Source: Thiomicrospira sp. UBA5634 (lineage in GTDB: Bacteria > Pseudomonadota > Gammaproteobacteria > Thiomicrospirales > Thiomicrospiraceae). From it: a stretch of 9,340 nucleotides of DNA. Positions within the stretch are counted from its first letter, which is position 1; each line of letters starts with the position of its first letter. A program made the translations under genes and the position numbers. Below the pieces are notes generated by a model. That model saw only the letters and a list, made by a program, of their open reading frames with translations. It was not told where the DNA came from and ran no database searches. Below, one piece after another: positions 1 through 8,869 of this stretch. The stretch lies in the NCBI GenBank assembly GCA_002421475.1, contig DIJW01000199.1, forward strand, positions 1 through 9,340, given 5' to 3'.

Positions 1-965
<965 letters not shown>

Positions 966-984
966 GAATCCACCTTTGTTCGAG

Positions 985-1019
985 CAATAAAAAAGGTCGC
1001 AATGCGACCTTTTTTATTG
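985..1019. terminator. bidirectional intrinsic terminator between gltD and the chemoreceptor gene
   Basis: There is a perfect 16-bp inverted repeat (985-1000 and 1004-1019) around a 3-nt loop. The core is GGTCGC/GCGACC, flanked by an A-tract on the left arm and a T-tract on the right. Read on either strand it gives a GC stem followed by a run of U. It begins 19 nt after the gltD stop and lies 61 nt beyond the stop of the convergent chemoreceptor gene, so it can serve both genes. Confidence 0.9.
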
Positions 1020-1031
1020 GCATCTTGTTTC

Positions 1032-1058
1032 ATTACTTAACAACACTCGTTAAGTAAT
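1032..1058. repeat. second inverted repeat in the convergent intergenic region
   Basis: A perfect 10-bp inverted repeat (ATTACTTAAC at 1032-1041 and GTTAAGTAAT at 1049-1058) surrounds a 7-nt loop. It is AT-rich and lacks a following T-run on either strand, so it is not a classical terminator. It sits between the strong terminator and the chemoreceptor stop codon, where it could stabilise the 3' end of that transcript. This role is an inference. Confidence 0.5.
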
Positions 1059-1080
1059 TCAAATGCCCACGCGCTCTATT

Positions 1081-3966
1081 TTAACTATTATTTTCATCCT
1101 GCGTTTTATTATGCTGAATAGCCGCTTGTTGTTTCGTTTTAACGCCAAGTGCCAACTGCGTTGAATCTGTACTAAAGAACCCAACCTGATTTTGCATTTC
1201 AGATGCCTCATGACGCAAGGTATCTGCGGCTGCCGCCGTTTCTTCAACCAATGCCGCATTCTGTCGGGTTACCGAATCCATGCCGTCCATTGCATGGTTA
1301 ATTTGTTCAATACTTCTGGTTTGCTCTTGGTTTGCCTGCGAAATTTCACCGATTAAACGATGCATTTTTAGAATTGAATCAACAATGCCCCCAAACTCTT
1401 CACCGGTTTTCTTCACCAATGACTGACTTTGGTCTACCTGCTTAACGCTTAGTTCAATCAATCCACGAATTTCTGAGGCCGCTGAAGCCGATTTTTGTGC
1501 CAAGGTGCGTACTTCACCTGCCACTACCGCAAAACCACGCCCCTGCTCACCGGCTCGAGCGGCTTCAACGGCCGCATTGAGTGCCAACAAGTTTGTTTGA
1601 AACGCAATGCTGTCGATTAAACCAATAATATCGGCAATTTTATGACTTGAAGTGGCCAATTCAGACATGGCGTTCTGCGCTCTGGACATCACTTCATTAC
1701 CGCTTTGTGCTTGAGATTTTGCACTTTCAGCCAACTCCGCAGCTTGATGCGCACTCTGTGCGTTGCTGCGAACAGTACCGGTAATTTCTTCCATCGCGCT
1801 CACCGTATCTTGCAAGGTTGCCGCTTGCTTCTGAATACGATCCGACAAATCCGAACTGCCTCCGGCAATTTGCTGCGCAGCATTAGACACGGTAACGGAA
1901 GCAACCCGCAACTCGCCGACAACATGCGCCATATTTTCCATCGAGGTATTCACGGCATCTTTCATAACTTGGAGCTTGCCTGCGTATTGGCCTTTAATAC
2001 GTTGCGATAAATCACCTTTACTTTGTGCCACCACCACTTCAACGGTTTCACTAATGCCTTTTTCCAGTTGCGCCAAGGACAAGTTGATATGTTTTTTCAA
2101 CGCCTCAAGATCACCTTTCAACTCCAAATTCAGACGACAAGCAAACTCACCCTCTGCAATCGCTTGCATGGTTTGGTTTATTCCGGTGATCGCCGCTTTA
2201 GTTTCACCCATCGCACCTTGTAAGTCTGTGATCATTTTTGCATAGTCACCCAAAAACTCACCTTCCACCGTATAGCTATAATCGCCAATACGTAATGAAT
2301 GGATCGCCCGTTGAATTTCACTTAGTACTTTCTGAATTTCATCTGCCGATAGGTTAACCTGTGTTTTTAACACATCCAAATCACCGCGAGAATCAGCGTT
2401 AATTCGTTTATCCAGTTCACCGCGAGACAAGGCATCAATCATATCCGACACCGATACCATTAAATGCTGAACACCAGTCACATAATTATTAAAACTGCGA
2501 CCTACACGACCTAACTCGTCCTCACTTAATGATTCCGTTCTAACAGACAAACTACCATGTTCATCTGCACGATTAATTTTATCGGTCATTTCTTTTAAGG
2601 GTTTTAACACGGATAAACGCATACGGGTGAATACTTGGAATAACAAGAGAATGAAACCGCCCGACATCGCCCCCTGAGCGACATAAATCATAAAGTACGT
2701 TTCACTCAACACCTTATTCAAAATAGTCATCGGTTCAGCAATAATGTGCGCGCCGACTTGACCGGTCGAATCCGTAATGGGATCAGCCATCAATAAATAA
2801 TCACCGCTCACCATTAAGCCCTCCTGCATCAACTGAGGTAAATCAACACCGGCCAATATTTTGGCTATTTGAGTATCAATATCTGCTTCACCCGAAGTTA
2901 ATAATTGAATACTTCCTTGCTGGGCATTAAGTGTGGCATATAACCGATCGCCTGCCGATTCCTGCTGGGCAATATAGGCTAATGGAATGGATAACACGAC
3001 CGCACCTAACACACGATCACCGTAAGGCACCGGTACAATCGCGCGAACAAAACCTGAACCTTTTTCAAAACTCACATCTGTAATAGGTTTACTCGGTAAG
3101 TTGTTTAAGGTAATTGGAGCACCTTCATGTGTGAGTTGTTTAAGATTGGCATCGTAAATCGCCAAACCAATCCCTTTTAAACCCGCCGTTTTGACATAAT
3201 GCTGATAGTTCACGGTCACAATCTGCCACAATACCGTTTGCTGATTATCATAAAGCCCATAAATAACCGCTGAGTTACTGGCTATACCAACGGCATTTGT
3301 TAAAGCAATCGTGCCAACGCCATGTAATTCTGACTCTAAATTATTGTGTAAAACTTGATGACGTTCAGCGACGGCTCCCTGATACAAATCATCCGCCACA
3401 TTTTGCAAATAAATTTGCAAAACAATACTCCACATAATCGCCATGGCAATTAAAGGAATGAGGGTTTTTCCTAGAATACTGCGTTTAGGCAACGGGCTCC
3501 AACGCGCCATCCGCTGTTGCGCGGGAGTAGTACAAACACCCTTGCGAATTAAACTTTTGCCACTACGTAATGCCGAATAGGCCTTTTCTACCTGTGGAAT
3601 TAATTCCGGTTCAATTGGATTTCGTACTGATTTGTAACCAACCACTTTACCGTCCCGACGAACCGGTGCGATGTTTGCTTCAACCCAATAGTGATCACCA
3701 TTTTTACGTCGATTTTTAACATACTGATGCCAAGGCTCGCCCTGTTTAAGCGTACTCCATAAATCTGCAAATACCGCTTCAGGCACATCAGGGTGGCGAA
3801 TCATATTATGCGGCTGGCCTTCCATTTCTTCCCAGCTATAGCCACTTACCTCAATAAAGGCTTGGTTTGCATAGACGAGATTGCCTTGTAAATCGGTTTC
3901 AGAAACTAATGAAACCCCTTCCGCAATAACATATTCCTTCTGGGTAACCGGCAGATTTTTCTTCAT
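1081..3966 (-). CDS. methyl-accepting chemotaxis protein with Aer-like PAS domain, extracytoplasmic sensor domain and tandem HAMP units
   Basis: This 961-residue chemoreceptor would report to CheA/CheW at the inner membrane. Domain order: PAS at about 10-118; membrane segment about 164-187; extracytoplasmic domain about 188-421; membrane segment about 422-446; about five HAMP units (447-687); MCP signalling domain about 690-930. The PAS matches E. coli Aer, with R57, H58, D60, W79 and N85 in the same numbered positions; the first four are reported (from memory) as important for FAD binding. The outer domain has a Cache-like pattern ([14 protein letters not shown], then a [11 protein letters not shown] strand), but that is a weak call. 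HAMP repeats show recurring GDL...LK...NLS spacing. The hairpin tip ([20 protein letters not shown], 787-806) is canonical. There is no C-terminal CheR/CheB-binding NWETF-like pentapeptide. The ATG at 3966 has only a weak SD (GGAT), and 30 nt separate it from the upstream gene's stop, so it probably shares that transcript. Confidence 0.95.
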   Translation of the reverse strand: MKKNLPVTQKEYVIAEGVSLVSETDLQGNLVYANQAFIEVSGYSWEEMEGQPHNMIRHPDVPEAVFADLWSTLKQGEPWHQYVKNRRKNGDHYWVEANIAPVRRDGKVVGYKSVRNPIEPELIPQVEKAYSALRSGKSLIRKGVCTTPAQQRMARWSPLPKRSILGKTLIPLIAMAIMWSIVLQIYLQNVADDLYQGAVAERHQVLHNNLESELHGVGTIALTNAVGIASNSAVIYGLYDNQQTVLWQIVTVNYQHYVKTAGLKGIGLAIYDANLKQLTHEGAPITLNNLPSKPITDVSFEKGSGFVRAIVPVPYGDRVLGAVVLSIPLAYIAQQESAGDRLYATLNAQQGSIQLLTSGEADIDTQIAKILAGVDLPQLMQEGLMVSGDYLLMADPITDSTGQVGAHIIAEPMTILNKVLSETYFMIYVAQGAMSGGFILLLFQVFTRMRLSVLKPLKEMTDKINRADEHGSLSVRTESLSEDELGRVGRSFNNYVTGVQHLMVSVSDMIDALSRGELDKRINADSRGDLDVLKTQVNLSADEIQKVLSEIQRAIHSLRIGDYSYTVEGEFLGDYAKMITDLQGAMGETKAAITGINQTMQAIAEGEFACRLNLELKGDLEALKKHINLSLAQLEKGISETVEVVVAQSKGDLSQRIKGQYAGKLQVMKDAVNTSMENMAHVVGELRVASVTVSNAAQQIAGGSSDLSDRIQKQAATLQDTVSAMEEITGTVRSNAQSAHQAAELAESAKSQAQSGNEVMSRAQNAMSELATSSHKIADIIGLIDSIAFQTNLLALNAAVEAARAGEQGRGFAVVAGEVRTLAQKSASAASEIRGLIELSVKQVDQSQSLVKKTGEEFGGIVDSILKMHRLIGEISQANQEQTRSIEQINHAMDGMDSVTRQNAALVEETAAAADTLRHEASEMQNQVGFFSTDSTQLALGVKTKQQAAIQHNKTQDENNS

Positions 3967-3996
3967 ATTGAGTAATCCAACAACTAATTATTTTTA

Positions 3997-5955
3997 TTAA
4001 AAAGGCAACTTTAAGTTTCGTTTAAGCTCTTGCTCTAAGCGTTTTTTTGCCTCATCCTCGGCTTTCTTTTTTTCTTCTTTTAAACGTTGATTTGCTTGAT
4101 CATTTAGCTGCTTTTGCAAATCAGTCTGTGCCTTTTTAGCACTGGCATCGGCATCTTGAGACAACCAGGCCTGTAATTGTTTTTGCTGTTCCGTTAACTT
4201 GTTTTGATCCACACCCAAACGTTTTAACTCTGACTCTATCGGTGCTTTAACTTCATCCAGTTTTGCATTTAACTGACGTTCTAAGTCTTGTTTAAAACCT
4301 TTAAGCTGTTGCTGGTAAACGGCATCAAATGCTTTAGACAACTTACGATCTAAGTCCGAACCTATATCCACAGTAGGTGAACTCAAACGCCCTGTTAAAC
4401 GGGTATTGACTGAAAACTGGTCAATATCCTTAAACGCCGGCGCAATATAACGTTTCACATCTGCCGATTTAGACGCCGATAAATCAAATTCCACCTGCCG
4501 ATAATTCAGATCTAAATATGAATCCGAACGGCTCAAGCCAAACAAATTAACCTGACCGCTAATATCAGTCATGGCGTTTTTTAAACTCAACGGCAAGCTA
4601 TCATTGTCTGAAACCAGCCAATCTTTTACCGCATAATTCGGCCACGTTACATCCGCACGCGTTAAAACTTGATCGCCTTCTAAAGCACTGCTAAATCCCT
4701 TAAACTCCAGCGGAATGTCACGGCCTTTTGGCTGTGATTGAATAACAAAACGAACCGGCTTGAGACTTTGCGCATGATCAAAATTGATATCTTTCACATC
4801 CGCCTCAATCCGCCCCCAATCTAACTCACCGTTAAAGCGCAGCTGTTTAATCATAAAATCAGGCTGTGGGTCCAACTCAGCAAACTGCACATATTCGCCA
4901 AACGCGCGTGCTGGTTTAACCGCTGTAGCCGCAGCTTGTTCTTGCTGATATTCGGCTAACCAAGCCAATAATGGCTGCGCTTTTTGATACCAATCTAATG
5001 CCGTCTGCAAGGGCTGCTGAATTTTTTCACCAAATAACAGATATGTCACATTTGCCAGGCCTGACTGATCAAGTGAATAGGTAGACAACAACCGCTGCAA
5101 ATCTTCATTCGGCAATTTTTGTAATCGCGTTACATCTTGACGAACCTGTTTAATCCCGTCATTTAACAATTTATGCGCTGTCTCGATGGCTTTTTGATCC
5201 GCACTAATCTGTTTTTGCAGCTCTACCAAACGTTTATGACGTTGTTGAATATCGGCTAAATCTTTAAACGGTCCTTTAAATAACGTCTCCAACTCTTGCT
5301 GGTAAGCTCGGATGGTCGCTTCTGTCGGCAAGTTTGCCTGCGCTTGCGCCCACTCTTGTTCGAGTTGTTTTATCTCTTGTTCGACCTTACTCGCTTGTTC
5401 AACGGTTTGTAATGTTTCGCGTGCTAAAACATCCTCTGCTTTAGGTAAATCAAACGACGGCATAAAACTTTTGCTTTGATCTTGTTCTTTGGGTTTTTCA
5501 ACGGGCTTTTCAACCTGTTTGCGCACTATTTCGCCACTGATTTTTCGTGGTTGGTTTAATGCCAGGCCGCTCATATCGACCTCCTCCATCACAAACCGCC
5601 CAACCACTAGATGATAAAGATTAACCGCTAAATGAATACGCTCTATATTCAGTAAATTTTGCATCGGTTGATCAGGATCGGTTATCGCCAAACCTCGCAC
5701 TTCTATCGCTAACGGGCTTAAACTTAAACCGATCGAACCAATATCAACCTGCGCGCCCCAAGCTTCTGAAGCCGTTTTTTCTAGCTGGCTTTTTAACCCC
5801 CAGCTACCCAAAACATAACCTCCGCCAACCACAATACTGACTAATACAAGCACGGTAATAACACCCGACCAACGAATCCAACCCGCTGATTTTTTGCTCA
5901 CATCAACCCCATCTTCTGATGGATTCACATTATTTTCTTGTGACGTTTTACTCAT
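3997..5955 (-). CDS. TIGR03545-type AsmA-like membrane-anchored protein of unknown function
   Basis: This 652-residue protein has a cytoplasmic N-terminus, one membrane segment (about 29-50) and a large domain that should be periplasmic. Residues 53-140 follow the N-terminal pattern of AsmA/DUF748-like proteins: a helix, then GAQVDIGSIGLSLSPLAIEV, an ITDPDQPM segment, then VVGRFVMEEVDMSGL. A charged, proline-containing linker (about 143-165) and a helical, coiled-coil-prone region (about 175-285) come next. A beta-rich part (about 355-535) follows, and the C-terminus is highly charged and helical (about 540-647, KKKAEDEAKKRLEQ). By resemblance and by its neighbour I assign it to TIGR03545, a family described as uncharacterised and usually paired with TIGR03546. 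The start at 5955 has a good SD (AGGTGG at 5960-5965), and its ATG overlaps the upstream stop as ATGA, which implies translational coupling. An envelope or lipid-handling role is an inference from the AsmA likeness only. Confidence 0.85.
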   Translation of the reverse strand: MSKTSQENNVNPSEDGVDVSKKSAGWIRWSGVITVLVLVSIVVGGGYVLGSWGLKSQLEKTASEAWGAQVDIGSIGLSLSPLAIEVRGLAITDPDQPMQNLLNIERIHLAVNLYHLVVGRFVMEEVDMSGLALNQPRKISGEIVRKQVEKPVEKPKEQDQSKSFMPSFDLPKAEDVLARETLQTVEQASKVEQEIKQLEQEWAQAQANLPTEATIRAYQQELETLFKGPFKDLADIQQRHKRLVELQKQISADQKAIETAHKLLNDGIKQVRQDVTRLQKLPNEDLQRLLSTYSLDQSGLANVTYLLFGEKIQQPLQTALDWYQKAQPLLAWLAEYQQEQAAATAVKPARAFGEYVQFAELDPQPDFMIKQLRFNGELDWGRIEADVKDINFDHAQSLKPVRFVIQSQPKGRDIPLEFKGFSSALEGDQVLTRADVTWPNYAVKDWLVSDNDSLPLSLKNAMTDISGQVNLFGLSRSDSYLDLNYRQVEFDLSASKSADVKRYIAPAFKDIDQFSVNTRLTGRLSSPTVDIGSDLDRKLSKAFDAVYQQQLKGFKQDLERQLNAKLDEVKAPIESELKRLGVDQNKLTEQQKQLQAWLSQDADASAKKAQTDLQKQLNDQANQRLKEEKKKAEDEAKKRLEQELKRNLKLPF

Positions 5956-6455
5956 CCCGCCACCTTTGACAATAAGCCTGCTTTATCAGTCATTTTTAGC
6001 ATTTGTACAATTTTGAATTTATTGACCCAAACCACAAAACGTTTACGGTAAATTCGAATCAGTAACCAACTTAACAACCAAAACGGTAACGCCATTACAT
6101 AAGCGACGACAATACTACCGATTACAATTGTGTTATTAAAGGCCATAAAGCGCCAAAACGCATTGTTATACCATTCTGTCCACAAACTGACCAATTCAGG
6201 ATGATTGAGCAGCCATAAACCAAATTGATGGAATAACGGGTCAAAGGCATATGCAAATCCGGTAAACAGGGCCCATGCTACTAATAACGCCGATAAATTA
6301 ACCCGCAACAACATAATTAAAAATATGGTCAATAAAGTGTGAGGAAAAAACAGCGGCGTTAAACCAAGCAACATTCCTAATGTCAATGACAAAGCGACTT
6401 GTCCGGGATGTTGATTACTATTCAACACCTTAAATAATTTGATAATGCTTCTCAT
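5952..6455 (-). CDS. DUF2062/TIGR03546-type small integral membrane protein
   Basis: This 167-residue hydrophobic protein has several membrane segments: about 20-50 (possibly two closely spaced, with the LGLTPLFFPHT turn typical of DUF2062 proteins), 52-72, and about 108-137. The C-terminal tail is basic and cytoplasmic-looking (IYRKRF, then KFKIVQMLK). The N-terminal pattern (KLFKVLNSNQHPGQVALSLTLG) and the position directly before a TIGR03545-type gene identify it as a TIGR03546 partner. The function of the pair is not known to me. The ATG at 6455 has an SD-like AGGGG six nt upstream, and its stop overlaps the next gene's start by 4 nt. It lies 81 nt after priA on the same strand and is likely the first gene of its own operon. 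Confidence 0.87.
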   Translation of the reverse strand: MRSIIKLFKVLNSNQHPGQVALSLTLGMLLGLTPLFFPHTLLTIFLIMLLRVNLSALLVAWALFTGFAYAFDPLFHQFGLWLLNHPELVSLWTEWYNNAFWRFMAFNNTIVIGSIVVAYVMALPFWLLSWLLIRIYRKRFVVWVNKFKIVQMLKMTDKAGLLSKVAG

Positions 6456-6490
6456 ACTACGCCCCTAACCCGCTTAATTTTTATCGACCA

Positions 6491-6518
6491 ATTGTAACGT
6501 GATTACCACTAAACGCAA
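6491..6518 (-). promoter_or_regulatory. candidate sigma-70 promoter for the TIGR03546-TIGR03545-chemoreceptor operon
   Basis: On the minus strand, a TACAAT -10 box (6491-6496, five of six consensus positions) lies 16 nt downstream of a weak TTGCGT -35 box (6513-6518). Transcription would begin near 6484, leaving a leader of about 30 nt with the AGGGG ribosome site. It lies in the 81-nt gap after priA, where no terminator is visible, so read-through from priA is also possible. Confidence 0.4.
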
Positions 6519-6536
6519 CTTGATGAACTGTAACAC

Positions 6537-8720
6537 TTAACGCAATTCTTGCGGATCAACATCAATGCTCCAACGGACCTTGCTCACCAAAGGTAATTGA
6601 TAAATTTGCGCTTCAACAGCACCAAACCATTGTTGTAACGCCATCCTATCTGTTGCTTGCAACAACAAATGAAAGCGATATCGCCCTTGCCGTCGTTCCA
6701 TCGGTGCACTGACCGGCCCCCATACCTCACAAGGGGCATTAACCTGTGTCGCTAATAATAAGGTCTTGATACTATCCAAAAACAACAACGCCGACTCTGC
6801 TTGCAGCGCTTCGGCGCGAACTAAAATTTGAAAACCATACGGCGGTAACTGCGCCATTTCACGTTCGCGCAGAGCTTGCTCGGCAAACGCATCATATCCT
6901 TGACTGACCAACGTAGTTAATAACGTATGTTCCGGGTGATGGGTTTGAATCATCACTTCACCCTTACGTTGTGCACGTCCGGCTCGCCCGGCGACTTGAA
7001 TGATTAATTGTGCCATGCGTTCGGCGGCACGATAATCAACACTGAATAAACCTTGATCAAGATCAATCAAACCGACTAACGAGACATTCGGAAAATGATG
7101 CCCTTTCGCTAGCATTTGCGTGCCAATCAAAATATCGGCTTCACCACTGCGAGCCTGTTCAATTTTTTCGCCCAACACCCCTTTACGTCGGGTTGTGTCG
7201 CGATCAATGCGCACCAATGAATGCTGCGGAAACCAGCTGGCGATTGTTTGTTCTAACCGTTCTGTTCCTTGCCCAATATGCACAAACTCTTTGCCACCAC
7301 AGTCCGGACACAAGGTTGGCGCTTTGGCACTAAACCCACAATGATGACAACGAAGTTCATGCCAGGCCTGGTGGTAAGTTAAATTGGCATCACAACTGGG
7401 GCATGGGGCTTGCCAACCACAATCATGACACATTAAAACCGGCGCAAATCCGCGCCGATTTAAAAACAACAATACTTGTCCACCAGCATTTAAATGACGT
7501 TGCATCGCGTTTTTTAATGGCGTTGATACCCCTTCGGTCAGACGCTCGCCGCGAATATCCAACAAATGCACATCCGGCATTTGTGCGGCGGCCGCACGCT
7601 GGGTCAGCATGAGTCGTTGATAACGCTGTTGTTTGACATTAAATAACGACTCTAACGAAGGGGTTGCCGAACCCAACACTACCGGTACATTTTGCATTTG
7701 CGCGCGCCGCACCAATAAATCACGTGCGGAATAACGAAAACCGTCCTGCTGTTTAAACGATAAATCATGTTCTACGTCAATAATGCACAAACCTAAATTG
7801 GCAAACGGCGTAAATAATGCCGAGCGCGTGCCGAGCAGTACCTTCACTTCACCTGTGCGAATTAAATGCCACGCACAATGGCGTTCGCTGTCATTTAAGC
7901 CTGAATGTAACGCCACCACCGGTTGCTGCAAATAAGCCTCAAAACGCGCTGCTGTTTGTGGTGTTAAACCTATCTCCGGCACTAATACCAATACTTGTTT
8001 ATCCTGAGCCAACATTGCTTCAATTAACGCCAAGTAAACTTCGGTTTTACCGCTACCGGTTACGCCCTGTAACAAATAAGCTTTAAACTCATTTGACTGA
8101 CTTAAGACAGTATTAACAGCCGATTGCTGTTCCGCATTTAGGGTGTGATTTGGTGGCGGCGAAAATACGCTGTCAGCTAGACAGCTGGCGGTTTGTTCGT
8201 CTAACCAACCTTGTTGCAACCAACGCTTAACTAATGGCCGCCAACCGTCAAAACTCTGATTTAAACGTGATTCCGACCAGGCCTGGTCATTGCTCAATGC
8301 TTGCCATAGTGCCCGCTGTTTAAGCGCGTTTTTAGCCAAGTCTTCCAATTGAATAGTTTTACCAAGTGCTGAACGTTGCCATTGCCGTTGACCCTCCACT
8401 TCAAGTGATTCGCCACTACGAAGGCGTTTGGGCAATGCATTCATCATCACCTCGCCAATTGGCTCGTGATAATAATGTGCAGACCAGCTCAAAAATCGAA
8501 GGTCTAATTCGTTATATAACGGCGTGGTGTCTAACACCTCAAGCACTGGTTTAATTTTGCTCGGATCATAGTCAGCCTGCTCAACGCACGCCATCACCAC
8601 ACCAATTCGTGTCTGTTTTCGAAAGGGCACGCGCACACGAACACCCGGCAAAACCGGATGCTCACAGCGATAATCCAATGGGGTTAAAAACGGGCCGGCA
8701 ACCGCCACTTTGACAATCAT
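6537..8720 (-). CDS. priA: primosomal protein N' (replication restart helicase PriA)
   Basis: PriA is an SF2 3'-to-5' DNA helicase that recognises stalled forks and loads the primosome. The 727-residue product (counted from 8720) aligns throughout with E. coli PriA (732). It has the N-terminal DNA-binding domain (MIVKVAVAGPFLTPLDY), Walker A GVTGSGKT (219-226), Walker B at 315-318, SAT (351-353), eight zinc-binding cysteines (431, 434, 440, 443, 458, 461, 471, 474), motif V GTQMLAKGHHFP (533-544) and motif VI QVAGRAGR (575-582). The Walker B reads DVEH where PriA proteins have DEEH, so the expected catalytic Glu is Val316. An in-frame ATG at 8762 would add 14 residues. I prefer 8720 because homology begins there and because a TATAAT box overlaps the upstream ATG, but both starts have weak ribosome sites. 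The gene is divergent from the membrane-protein gene at 8870. Confidence 0.95.
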   Translation of the reverse strand: MIVKVAVAGPFLTPLDYRCEHPVLPGVRVRVPFRKQTRIGVVMACVEQADYDPSKIKPVLEVLDTTPLYNELDLRFLSWSAHYYHEPIGEVMMNALPKRLRSGESLEVEGQRQWQRSALGKTIQLEDLAKNALKQRALWQALSNDQAWSESRLNQSFDGWRPLVKRWLQQGWLDEQTASCLADSVFSPPPNHTLNAEQQSAVNTVLSQSNEFKAYLLQGVTGSGKTEVYLALIEAMLAQDKQVLVLVPEIGLTPQTAARFEAYLQQPVVALHSGLNDSERHCAWHLIRTGEVKVLLGTRSALFTPFANLGLCIIDVEHDLSFKQQDGFRYSARDLLVRRAQMQNVPVVLGSATPSLESLFNVKQQRYQRLMLTQRAAAAQMPDVHLLDIRGERLTEGVSTPLKNAMQRHLNAGGQVLLFLNRRGFAPVLMCHDCGWQAPCPSCDANLTYHQAWHELRCHHCGFSAKAPTLCPDCGGKEFVHIGQGTERLEQTIASWFPQHSLVRIDRDTTRRKGVLGEKIEQARSGEADILIGTQMLAKGHHFPNVSLVGLIDLDQGLFSVDYRAAERMAQLIIQVAGRAGRAQRKGEVMIQTHHPEHTLLTTLVSQGYDAFAEQALREREMAQLPPYGFQILVRAEALQAESALLFLDSIKTLLLATQVNAPCEVWGPVSAPMERRQGRYRFHLLLQATDRMALQQWFGAVEAQIYQLPLVSKVRWSIDVDPQELR

Positions 8721-8760
8721 TACAATGTGCTCATGCGATTCAAAATTAATAAAGTTCAAC

Positions 8761-8789
8761 ATTATAAACCAGCTTAAAGATTAAGCCGT
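8761..8789 (-). promoter_or_regulatory. candidate -10 element for priA
   Basis: On the minus strand a perfect TATAAT (8761-8766) lies about 40 nt upstream of the ATG at 8720 and overlaps the first two bases of the upstream alternative ATG (8760-8762). The region where the -35 box should be (around 8784-8789, ACGGCT) is poor. A small dyad GCTTAA-AGA-TTAAGC (8772-8786) falls in the spacer and could be an operator. The call rests mainly on the -10 match. Confidence 0.3.
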
Positions 8790-8869
8790 TTATACCCTGC
8801 CTGCTTAGTGGTTTTTTTGCCCATTTATCGGCATAATAAAAATTCGGCAAAACAACTTAGCAGGCTGCT

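Noticed and set aside
1705..2245. Two plus-strand open frames opposite the chemoreceptor signalling and HAMP regions
   Set aside because: The opposite frame carries canonical MCP sequence, and these translations are composition-driven with no domain features.
3967..3996. Independent promoter for the chemoreceptor gene
   Set aside because: The 30-nt gap is too short for a full promoter, and no convincing -10/-35 pair is visible; co-transcription is more likely.
7120..8554. Several plus-strand open frames opposite priA
   Set aside because: All are antisense to conserved PriA motifs and lack plausible products or ribosome sites.
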